A stretch of 64,000 nucleotides of DNA from Astropecten irregularis. Taxonomy: Eukaryota; Echinodermata; Asteroidea; Paxillosida; Astropectinidae. Position numbers and translations under genes: made by a program. Under the pieces are notes generated by a model that had not been told where the DNA came from, ran no database searches, and saw nothing but the letters and a program-made list of their open reading frames with translations. This document shows positions 1-12,800 of the stretch, in pieces. The stretch is from assembly GCA_963971285.1 (NCBI GenBank), contig OZ020262.1, positions 5,737,036-5,801,035 on the forward strand, read 5' to 3'. Position 1 is the first letter of the stretch; every line of letters begins with the position of its first letter.

Positions 1-874
1 TTTTGTGGTGTCACCCGACGTTCGAGAAATCACGGACACCGCAGTCGTATTTGAACTTTGGTGAGCTGTATTTTTGTTGTCATTTTACCGCAAAACCGCG
101 CCACCGTCCGAGTGTGATTGTTGGGTCGTTGAATATTCATATAACATGTGTTGGGTCTATTGGTTGTGTATGCTGAGAGCGCCACATGAATATACATAGA
201 ATTGCATGGTCACCTGGAGATGTCATACGGCTGACTGTTGATCGTAACGTAGTCGTACACCGCGTGTGTTTGCATGTAGGCACATTGCGTGATGCGTGCT
301 CCGTACGTGCCTACAACGCCATTGCGTGCGTGCGTAACGAGTTGGACCAGCACATGGTTTCCGTCACGTCACGAGCACTGCCTTGCGCGTTGACCAATCA
401 GCGCGGCGCTTGTCACACACAGCACTGTTTCCATCCGTGTTACAGTACATATGGGGAATTTTTCGCTGTGCTAAATAAACGTTCATGGTGGAAAGAGTGC
501 AAGGCTTAGATTTTTTTAGGGAAATTATGATGGGGGAAAACGGTAACGACAATGCAACATTTCAATTCACTGATGAATCTTGATCATGAACTTTCTGTCT
601 TAATAAGAACAGGATTGACAACCAAATGTCCATGTGTTGTGTATCGCTTGCGAATTGTGATTGTTCTTTGACTGTTAAATAAGACTTGAAGCTATGCATG
701 CTGGAAGTGCTAAAAAAAGGTGGATTTGCAGGTTTTTACCTAGGATTTTGGTCAGTTGGTGCTCAAGCAATTTTTGGTGCTTAGGCAGCTCTATGAAATT
801 GGCCCCTGTGTAAGCTAACTTGTGAAACTCTTAATATATCATCACCATACTTCACTTGATTTTTACTTGAACAG
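1..874. other. Intron (or upstream sequence) of the NHE gene
   Basis: I see no NHE exon here. The stretch 577-808 is a copy of the fold-back family with CTTAGCAC-type interior (imperfect; ends in a form of AAATTGGCCCCTG). The 107-codon open frame at 186-509 has no family resemblance. Confidence 0.5.
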
Positions 875-3800
875 GGTCCGTAGTTGGTGCCATAGTTTGG
901 AACACGGCAGACACCAACGTGCAAGAAACCCTGCCCATTGTACGTAACGCCAAGGAGTGCGACATCGCGCAGGCCAGCACCAGCATCTACCTGACGCTGC
1001 AGTATCCCAGCAACAAGACGCTCACATTCCTGTACAGCAGAAGCGGTCTGACCAAAGAAGAATCCTACTGGGTGCCATCGGCATTCGTCGAAAAGGTTGA
1101 AAAAAAGCTAAATTCAGTTTGATTTGTTCCTCCTTTTCCTTGATTTGGCGAAAGTTTTGTCAGCTGTTTGGAGACTTTTAAAATACTTCCACGTGTAGTT
1201 GCCACTTGTTTGAAATTGACGGGAGCAGGGTTCGAACGGGCGACCTCCTGAATACTGTACAGGCGCTCTACCAACTGAGCCATCCAGCCCTACGTAGGTC
1301 GTGACCCCAACAATTATCTTTGTTCGTTTGGCACTCAGAAGCCATGAAACCACGCACACACCACCATATCCCAAGGATCATTTCACTGATACGCGCAGCA
1401 ATGCTGCAACCTGGGAACGGTACATTGGGGATCACTCAAAGAGGATACGGTTTTTAATTAATATAATCATAAAATAACCACAAGGCAAACTGACTGAATT
1501 AGTTTGAGCAAATGAGAAATTGATTAAAAGCCGGGCGCATTCTCTTTGAAGGTGTACTGTTTCTGAGGTTGCAGTATTGCTAATGCTGCAAGTATTTTAA
1601 ATGATCCTTGGGATATAGCGGTATTTGCGTGGTTTCATGGCTTCTAACTGCCACACGAACAAAGATAATTGACTATTAGGGACACCACCACCACCTGCTG
1701 GAAAGATAAGTTGGTATGAGCGCCGGTACGGTATTCCGGAGGTCGCTGGTTCAAATCCTACTCCATTCAATTTTACTTTTTTGTTAAATTTTCAATGAAA
1801 TGAAAAAATTGGCATTTGACTGGTTTTAGAAGATAACTTGAGATCTCGGAGTTATATACCGGTAGTCACGAGTACCAGCACTTACCAGCCAAGTTATCCA
1901 TTAAATGGTTTGATAGGGCCTCCCTGTTAATAAAATTTGTATTGTATTTGCTCTTGGTACTTGCCATGGGCCATATGACCCATTCATTGCCATGTGACCA
2001 CACATATCAGGGCTCGACCTTAGCGGTCGCCCGGGTGCCAAATGCGACTCAAAAAAGCGGCGGGCGAGTCAAAACCCTTCTCTCGGTAGTCCGGCGGGCG
2101 ACTCAAATTTTGTTGAAATAAAGTGTAGAAAACAAAATATTCCTATGCCCGGCCGCTTATTTTTTAAACATTGACTAAAAAATACGCGGCCGAAAAGAAA
2201 ACGTACGCTGCCCGGCCGCGATATACATGTTCCGTACCGTCCAAAAATCCTACCCCGTACGGCAGATCTTCGGAACCAACCGAGCCTGTACAGTGCACAC
2301 ACACAGTACGTACGGTGTGTATGTAGTCTTTGCCCACACGTGGTTGAGACTGGTGCACGTTGTTTTGATATCGTAGCTTTTACGTGTGGCCGTGTGGGTC
2401 GGATACCAGTCGTAGAATATTCGAGATTATGACCATGCTGACTGCACGATGCATCGTGTTTACGTCTTCTCTATGCATTCATCGCCCTAGGAATTTTTCT
2501 CACGACGTTTGTTTTTAGATCAAGCACATGTACGTGAAAAGTGTGTTTCTTCTTGGACAAAATTACCGACTGAAATTCAAGTAAGATGTAGCTGATCACG
2601 AAAATGCGCTTTACGGTACGGTCAGAATATTTGTAATTGTACGGGGATCTCGCAACGATACAAATAACAATCGTGACAATGCATACATCGTGTTTCATGT
2701 CGGTGTTCATGACATTGTCGGAAAAAAAGATCGCGCTAAGATTTGCTTGGTCTGTCATGTCGGTAGAAATAGCGCAAAATAAAATTTGGCACCCTTAAAA
2801 ATAGCGGAAATCAGCTAAAAGCCGGGGTGTTCTGGAAGGGTCTGGTCAATTCAGTTGTAACTTTTAAGCACGCCACACCTGGCGTGGCGCCCCGGTACGG
2901 TACTCATCAACAGCCATTACGCAGCATACTTCCGGGTTCTTGATTTCTTATAATATTAAATTGCAGGTATTATACCTGGCAATGTTATACTCGTTTTACA
3001 AGTAATCTTCTAATATTTCCAATAAACTGATTTGCATTAATTAAACCAAAATAAACATATAATTAATGTTTTTAAATAATTTTTTTTTTAAGTGCAAGAA
3101 AACATTTGCTAGCGCAAAACTGAAGCTGATGTGCACTTTTGTTTATATATAAGTGTTGACTTCCAACTTTAGTTGTGATTGTGTAATATATTTGCAATTA
3201 GCGTACATTTTTATCAATTTAAACAAATACTGACATTTGGTTGAATGATTCAACTAGATATGAACTCTGAAGTATAACGTAGTTTAATACCAGTTACACT
3301 TGTTTGCCGAAATTGCAAATAACAATGTATTTTTATCAATTTTAAGTTGGATTAAAAAAATAGCATAAAACATATGCGGGCGAGTTAAAAAACTGGCGGA
3401 CTACCCAAAACTCTGGCTGGGTAGTCCGGTGAAAAAAAAAGTTAAGGGAGAGCCCTGCATATACAGCATATCTCATCAGGTGCCCTTAAAGGTACAGTAC
3501 ATGTTCGGAAACATACCCAAACAGAAATGTTCACAGATTTACGTATAACTTTCAGGTTATGAAGATGGTGCTGGTAGAAACATACCGTTCAAATATTTCT
3601 GCCTGAAATGGTGTATTTATCCAGAAATTTGTTTAACAAAGACCGAAAACAGTTTTGATCTTGGGGTTATAACAATTTTAAGAGGATGTTTCTACCATCA
3701 CCATCTTTATACCCAGTATAAAGTTATAGGTAAATCTGTGACGATTTCTGTTTTGGTATTCTACCAAAGTATGACAGTACCTTTAAATGCCTTTCAAAAG

Positions 3801-6800
3801 CACCTTCACCCAGAAAAGTGTATATTATTTTCTCCTCTGTAAGACATTTTACAGGTACCTAGCAAATAGTATTTATTGTTGACTTATTTGTTTACTCCTA
3901 GTGTTTATTGTTTACTCTCTCTCTTTCTGCGCAGGTGAACTTTGATCCCGAGGTCTTCTTCAACATGTTGCTCCCACCGATCATATTTTATGCTGGTTAT
4001 AGCCTGAAAAGAGTAAGTAAAACCTGGTACCAACATGCATGACCAGTCTTGGCCACTGTATACATTATTATGAGTACACTTGCTTTTGCAAATTCGCTTT
4101 AATGGGAGACTTTTGACTAACCATTGTTAATCTCAAGAGGGCGTGCTTCACCAGCCTTTGGTAAAAGTGCGTAGATTTTGTTGTCATTGCTTTTGTGCAC
4201 GAATATTCGTCATCAACACAACTGCCGTAAAATAAGCACATGAAAATGGCTGGTACATACTGTGCAGTGCCTGGTTGTGGTGGCAGGGGAGGACATGAGT
4301 TCCCAAGAACAAACAAATACAGAATCTGTGGAGATTGGCCATCAAAAGGGCATGTTACAAACGATCATGGTGGCTGACGGCAAACAGCATAGTGTTTTGT
4401 GCACAAAGTTTTTACTTTGGCAAGCGAGACCTAGCACATTATTCCTTTCCAAACATAAGAATTTCACCTCACTTTGTGTTTTCGGGCATTCAAATTGGGG
4501 TGGAGGGCAATGTCAATCTAAAAATTGTTTGTAAATTGCTTGATTTAATGTTCACAGCATTTTCCTGCGCCTTTTGGAGCTTTTTTGGACAATCGCCGGA
4601 CTTTAATAAAGCGTGTATAAAAGTTTTCAGGAGACCAGTTGTTTGCTGCCCTCTATATCGCTCCAAAAATCTCCCATTGTTAATGTGTACTTGCGCATTT
4701 CCATGGTTTTGGGACACTGTCACTTATATGAACAAAAATGTGTCGTGATTTGCTCTAAACATTCAATTCCGCTTCAGTTATATTTTCATCATCATTATTA
4801 ATTTTTGGTATTTTTCTTAATTTGTTTAAATTTTGTTTTACAGCGCCACTTCTTCCGTAACTTGGGTTCCATCTTGACGTTTGCAATGATCGGGACTGCA
4901 ATTTCATGTTTCGTTGTGGGGTAAGTTTATACTGAATGGCACAACCCTATTTGATAATACATCTTAAAGTTATAGAACAGGATTGCTAAGCGTCAAGAGT
5001 AATATTGATGCTTAGCAAATGTGTGTGGTTTCATGGCTTCTGACTGCCAAACGAACAAAGATTTTATTAGGGCCACCACCAACATAGGGCTGGATCTAGC
5101 TCAGTTGGTAGAGTGCCTATATGGTATTCAGGAGGTTGCTGGTTCGAATCCTGCTTTAGTCAATTTTACTGCCCCCATACACAGTACACAACTATTTAAA
5201 GCAGTTATCTGAATTTTTACCCAGAAAACCTATATTGTTCTTTTTCACCCATTTTCCCCCTATTTCTCTTTTGTTTTGTTATTTACAGAGGAATCATGTA
5301 CGTCCTGGTTGTCAAGGCGATGAAACGGGACGATTTCAGTCTCCAGGATTCCTTTTTCTTTGGGGCTCTGATCTCAGCGACAGACCCAGGTAAGCACACA
5401 AATTTTCCAAAAATATTTAAGGCAATATCATACTTTGGTAAGAATGGTAACATACAGCAACAAAAATGTTCACAGATTTACCTATAACTGGCAGGGTATA
5501 AAGATGGTGACGGTAGAAACATACCGTTAACATTTCTCTGCCTGAAATGCTGTATTTATCCAAAAAAGAGTCAAACCAATGACCACAAAACAGTTTTGAT
5601 CTCAGGGTGAGATCAAACCTCCTGTGAATAGATTTGAAAATACCTTGAGCATTCTTCACTGTTTGCTCAAAAAGTGGGCACCGTATGGAACTGGAATTTT
5701 CACAGATGACTGTTATTCCTTCCTTGATATTTTTGCCCATGAATCTGTATTTCTTTGGCAAAAACGCAAAGAATGAAGTTACCTTTCTATCATCTGACAT
5801 ATTTTTTCTGTGAGGGGACAAAGATAATTGACTATTAGGGACACTACACTCTAACATAGGGCTGGATAATTCAGTTGTTAGAGCCCTGGTACGGTATTCT
5901 GGAGATCGCTGGTTTGAGTCAATTTTGCATTGTTCACTTTTCAACAACTTACACATAATGTCAACGAATGCTGGAAAATATGCAATAAAGGCTTACTGAA
6001 GATGACATTTACCCATATGTAATCTAAATTTCTGTTTCTATTTCTATTTCTTGATCTCATCCAACAGCAATACAATTGCCAATTACAGTGAGATATTTAA
6101 AAAGAAAAAGAAGAAATAAATAAATAAATATTACGTACACTCAATTTATATAATAGTTACACACAATAAATAAATAAAGCTCTTCATAAAGCATAACATG
6201 ACACTAAGCACAAACAAACAAACACACCAACAAACAAATGCATGGAACAAAGAAAGGAATTTAACAAACAGATTGACACTCCAACAAATAAATATACAAA
6301 CAAGCAGACACACAACAGACAAGTAATCAATAAAAATTGTAAAATCTTGTGAAAATCCTTTTTTTGTGGGAACGGATTCTTCATTGAATTTTCTGACCCA
6401 TAGTTTTCTTGATCTCTCTTTTCAGTCACCGTTTTGGCCGTGTTTCACGACCTACAAGTCGACGTGGACATGTTTATTCTCGTGTTCGGGGAAAGTGTTC
6501 TGAACGATGCGGTGGCCATAGTGTTATCAAGGTACGTGTGTTTGAATCAATCGCATGCTGCTCGTTTTTCAGAAGACATGTAGTCCCTTCATTTGCTGAT
6601 TTTGCTGATAACTTGCTGCGGTTTATGGAAAGGTTGCTTGCTATCAGTTGTATTTAACCCTAACCCCCTAGGCCCTTGTACTAGGAACTTAGGAAGAATA
6701 CTGAATCAAACATACTTCAACAGTTGGTCACAGGTTTGGTAGGGATTGGTACTGAACCTGACAAACTTCAACAGACTCCAGCTGTTGGAGTTTGATTCAC

Positions 6801-9800
6801 TTGGTATGGTATGGTCTATGCCTTGATGTGTGGCTGTAGACCAACTGTCCCAAACCACACAGAATGCCACAATGTTTTTCAACAAAATTCCACAGTGCCT
6901 TTCTACACACAAGGCACCATCACAGCCTCCCATGCAACTGTACTATAGGCCATGGGTAGCCTTACCCACAAACAAAATGCCAGTGCACTACCACAAACTC
7001 CAACACTTGTTTCTACAGGTCTCATGCCTTACTTCTCCAAACCTGTCAGAATGAAACAGTGTACTCCTGGACCTTTGGTACTGAGTTGACTCAAACAAAG
7101 TCCAACAACAGGTCCTTACTGTTTGGTACTAAACAAGCCAAAACTCAACAGAAGTACCTGCGGGAGTTTGAGTGATTAGTGGTTAGGGTACAGTACAGTG
7201 GTAATAGAAGCTTTGGCTGTGGCTCGGAAGTAGATTCTCTGGTTTGAAAAGGAAAACAGAGCTTCAGCTTCAATGAAAAACTACAAATTATTTTTAGCTT
7301 ATGGACGACATAGCCGGAGCCTAAGCCTCCATTTCGTAACCCTCTATAGCTGGTACTTTGACTTTTAACCTTTGCCTTCCTCCTCCGATCCGAAACCTTT
7401 CTTCTCTGCAGGACGGTGGAGTCGTATGAGAGCGATTCCTTCGAAGCCGGCCCTGTCTTCAAGTCGCTCGGGATATTCATCGGCGTATTTGTGGGTTCCT
7501 TCGCCATCGGCTCCGTCATGGGCATCATCACGGCTCTAATATCCTTTGATGACCCTAGCTTGTGACTCAGGATCACTGTCTCCCCTCTCAAAAAGGAAAA
7601 CGTTGATTCCCCAAACAATCTGTCATTTGTTCAAGTATCAAAGGACAGTCTTGAAAAGGCAAAAGCCAAATTTTAATAATTTTAATAACCTTGCAAAAAA
7701 TCTTTACAATGACGAAAGAAGTTTGTCATGAAGTAGCTTATTTAATCATTTCAAATTTCTCTTCAAATTGTCCAGAAAATAAAATGACTTCGCCTCTCCA
7801 AAAATTTGCTTACATCTTTTGAGTAGGTAACGTAAGTTTTTTTGACTTTGCGCTCAAGGTAATGAAGGTTTGGAGATAACGTAGAATGGACCGTTCCAGC
7901 TTTGCTCTTAAGCCCACCTTAGCAATGCAACGTGTTTTACATGTTTTTAGGTTCATTGACTCAGTTGAAATCAAACTTACGCCCTTTTCCAAACCTTGGT
8001 TCCGGTTCCAGCTCCATTTTGTGAATCCATTCTAAAATAACTGGTATCAAAATACCCAGTAGAGGCTTTTGGCTGTGGTTCGGAAGTAGATTCTCTAGCT
8101 TGAAAAGGAAAACAGAGCTTCAGCTTCAATGAAAAACCACAACCTATATTTTCAGCATATGGATGTCAGAGCTGGAGCCTGAGCCTAAGCCTCAGTTTTG
8201 TAAACACCCTAAGAGTTGCCAAAAGGTTTAGAAAAGGGCCTCATTATAATACCACAAGGATACAAAATGTCCGTGACTTGATCTCTTCCTTAACGTGTAA
8301 GTTCTCACGTGACCAAATTCACCCGCATCCGGGACTTCCCCTTACTGGAGACTGGGATCTTCTTCATCATGTCTTACATGAGTTACCTGATGGCCGAAGC
8401 AGCTCAACTCACCGGTAAGTATGGTAGACACTGGGACTAGGAGCTTCCCCAATAGCTGTTCAAATGACTTTTTTGTTTCATGGCTTCTGACTACCAAACG
8501 AACAAAGGTTCTACCATCTATTTAAAGGTACTACCATACTTTGGAAGCATACCGAAACAGAAATCTTCACAGATTTACCTACAACTTACAGGGTATGAAG
8601 ATGGTGGTGGTAGAAACATACCGTTACAATTTTTCCGCCTGAAATGGTGTATTTATCCAGAAATTAGTAAAACAACGACCGAAAATCTGTTTGATCTTTT
8701 AAAAGATCAAAAATCAAAGAGAACAGGCTTAAGAAATACTGTGGCCGTTTTTCACTGTTTTCTCAAAAAGTGGGCACCGTATGGGACTGCAATTTTCACA
8801 GATGACTGTTACCGTATCTGTCATGATATTTTTGCCCATGAGTCTGTATTTCTGTGATAAAAACCAAAGTATGATACTGCCTTTAAGGACACCAACAACA
8901 TAGGGCTGGATAGTTGGTAAAAGTGTCGGTATTTCAATGGAAATAACAAAGCAATCATGAATGTTCTCACGCCATGAGGCAAACGGCTATAGATGCTTCC
9001 TGGGCAGAAGGGCTTAAAGGTAAAATATGACTTCCACAATTTAGACATAAGTCATCATTCTCAGACAATTATTCTGAGTATAATTCTCTCCAACAGGAAT
9101 CGTGGCCGTGCTCTTCTGTGGCATCATGCAGGCCCACTACACCTACAACAACCTGTCAGAGGAGTCCAAAAAGCGCACCAAGGAGGTATCAGAGCTGACC
9201 CAGTTCCTGGCAGAGAGCTTCATCTTCTCATACATGGGCATCTCCATGTTCAATCCCCGAAACCAGAAGTGGGATGCGGGCTTCATATTCTCCGCTTTTG
9301 TATCCTTTTTCGGGACATAGGATAAGTTACCCTTCCCAAGAACGTGTCTGAACGTTTTGTGAAATCGGCTGCTGTATCTTGAATATTTAAAGGTATGATA
9401 CATGATTGCTAAAGTTTAGAACAGCGCTCACACTTTGTCTAATCCAGCATGTACATAAAATAACACACCTGCAAAAATTTGAACTCAATCGGACATCTGA
9501 GTCATGAGAAAATAGCTATAAAAAAAAAACGACTCCGTTTTCCTTTTAAAACATAAAGAATGGTTTTGATCTTACCCCAAGATCAAAACTGTTTTCACTC
9601 TTTGTTTGACTAATTTCTGAATGACTGTTACTGTATCTGTTTTGATATTTTTGCCCATGAATTTGTATTACTTTGATAAAAACCAAAGTATGATACTACC
9701 TTTTATTCTGCAATCTGATTCCGTCACTCCTGGGGGATTCTCAGAGCTTGACAAACAGACGGCGATGACATGACATTCACTGAAATTTGATCTAATGAAA

Positions 9801-12800
9801 TCCCGACCATAGGAGGAAGGGAAAACAAATATCTGATTTACAATTTGCTACCATGTGAGGTCATTTTTTCCCTTGACGCCAAGTCCGATCAGTTTGCCAT
9901 TCTGGTGGGTCGTTGCCTCAATATCTACCCACTGTCGTTCTTGCTGAATCTTGGCCGGAAGCAGAAGATTCCTTGGAACATCCAGCACATGCTCATGTTC
10001 TCGGGTAAGTTATTGAGTCCTTACTTTTGTCCAACCATCTTGAAGTCAACAGACAGTGCAAGAGGACAAAGATTCAGGTCTTCAGGTCCCTGGGGTCGAT
10101 TTCACGAAGCTACTCCGCGTGATCGTAACTGGAGTTACGAAGGATGACCACTGGTCTTACCTGTTTAACTCTACGGTTGTGAGACATGGGGTCAATTTCA
10201 CGAAACTCGTCCCAACTCACTATCAATCGTAGGATTTATGATGCATTGCAGTCCTACATAGGATAAGACATCTATGATGGGTTATCCTTCGTAACTTGAG
10301 TTACAATCGATGGCAGGGCTTTGTGAAATCGACCCATGGACTTTGACTGGGGCCTGGGAGGCCACTCAATGTCTTCCGTTCTGGGTCTCTGAGGAGGATC
10401 CTTGGGTACCGCTGGTCGGACCGTGTGTCTAACGAGAGGTTACTCACGGAGAGTCAGATGAGACCTATTACCTGCATGATACGTGATGTATCTAGTGATC
10501 CTGCCAGACGAATTCTCTCTATGAGAGAACCTGACTTGCCCAGTAGGGTGTCCGCATGACACATGGTTGCGTCAGATGGATCATTATTTTGCTGAGATGG
10601 GGATGGGTCGCGTGGCACCATTTATATCAGAAGACCGAAGGAGTAGACTAATGTTTTTGTGTGTGTTTTGGGTGTTTGATCTATAGGTTTGAGAGGGGCC
10701 ATTGCGTTTGCGCTTGTCATACGCAACACGGCCACTGTGGCCCGCCAGCTCTCACTCACGGCCACCCTGGTCATCGTTCTCAGTACGGTGGTGCTCTGTG
10801 GAGGGATGACCACTCAGATGCTTACCTGGCTGAAAATAAGGTACCTGTACTTCTCATTTGGGGGTACCCGACTAAGCAGCTTCTTCCAAACCCTGTCCAG
10901 GCTCTGGCTCCGGCTTGAGATCCAAGTCTCTAAGATCCAACTTGAAATCAAGATTTAGGCTTTTGGCTTCGGCTTTGCAGTTTACCCTCCGGTTTCGAGT
11001 GTTAAGAAAGGTGAGCATTGAGGTGAGGGATAAGCGAAAGCCTGTATTTGCAGCGTTTTTTGTAGCGAGTGACGAAGCTTTAGCCAGAGCCTGAGACAGA
11101 GGTTTGGATACGGTCTCCTCTGTTTCCCTGCAAGCAGCCAGGTCTGGTCTGGTACCCAGAGGACAACCAATTTGCCATGTGTGTAGTTGGCTTATGTTGC
11201 CAGCCTAAACTCATCGCCGTCTGGTTCCCAGAGGTCAAGCAATGACAGCGGCATAGTATGATTATGTTACACCAGAGTCGCCAGCCTATTTTGAGCACAA
11301 TTCCTATATGGGCCTTTTCGACATGATGCTTGATGAGGCTAGATTTGAGATTTATTATGCTACCTCCATTTTGTGTCCAAAATGGAATGAAGGGCTTGAG
11401 ATACATGGCGAAGCTTGAGCCTTTCTTCTGCTTCATCATGTGGCCCAATCCCTTTGTTCATTTTGTGGGCCTCAAATGGCAGTAGCAAAATAAGTCCCAA
11501 GCCTAGCCTCAAGCCTGGCTTGATAAAGCCGGAATGATAGAGTGTTGGAATGATACTGGTTTGGAAACTTGACCGATCAGGGGCCAATTTTCCCTACTTG
11601 AGCCAAAAATTGGATAGGCATGAAAATTCCTCCTTGACAAAAACAGGAATCTCGATCAAATTTTGCATTGATGTCCATTGCATTTGGCTTGCATTTTGCT
11701 ACCATTTTTGTACTTAGCATGACATTCACATGCAGTTTTGCTGGGTAAATGATTTTCTTTTGTTCTTAAGCGTATTTTGCTAACTGAGCAACTCTGTGAA
11801 AATGGCCTCAGGGATTTGAACCGGAGACCTCTGGAACACAGTAGCAGTGTTTTACTCCGCCCCGTACATATCCAACCCTATGATGGGTCCTTCCTATTAC
11901 TAACCTATCTGCCAGGACAACAAGAAGCTAAAAATAACTCATTAACTGCCATTTTATTTGCAATCATTCATTTTGGGAATTCTAGAAAAGTGCTCTATTC
12001 AGTCAAAGCCGTGGTTTATTATTTTCTGTCAGCACTGAAACTTCACCTTAAAACTGTCACCTCGTCTTGCACTTATAACTCATATTAAATCATTTTTGAA
12101 ACACTGATTTAATTTCTTCGGTAGTGGTGGCACTTTTAACACTCATAATTGGGTTGTCTTCAACAATCTATTGGCTTACTGACACTTCATATAAGTCTGA
12201 AAACAAGCAAAAAGAAAACACTTTCACGAAAAATGCAAAACCTGTATTAAAAGGTAATATCATACTTTGGTTTCTGTCAAAGAAATACAGATTCATGGGC
12301 AAAAATATCAAGGAAGATACATTAACAGTCATCTGTGAAATTTCCAGTCCCATACGATGCCCACCTTTTGAGAAAACAGTGTAAAACGGCCACAGTATTT
12401 CTTAAGTCTTTTCTCTTTTATTTTTGATCTTTTAAAAGATCAGAAATAATTTGGGTCACTGGTTTTCCTCTTTTCTGGATAAATACAGCATTTCATGCAG
12501 AACAATTTTAAAGGTATTTTTCTACCATCACCATCTTCATACCCTGTGAGTTATAGGTAAATCTGTGAAGATTTCTGTTTTGGTTTCTTACCAAAGTATG
12601 ATACTACCTTTAACACTTCCTTTCCAAAGAACAACAATTTAACTTGGTGCACCATTTATATCAGCATATCTCGTGTACTATAAATTGTCACCCTTCATAT
12701 TCTAATACAAGATTTCACTAACTGCATTATTTTCACCAAATAACTAGAGGTGGCATCATTCGTTCACTCTAAAAAAAAAATGCATACAATTCCATTATGT

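Noticed and set aside
186-509. 107-codon frame near the window start, considered as a first NHE exon
   Set aside because: It lacks the hydrophobic first helices of the family and does not join in frame to 875-1095.
5417-5956. 179-codon antisense frame
   Set aside because: It spans a MITE and a SINE fragment that occur elsewhere in the window; no conserved protein features.
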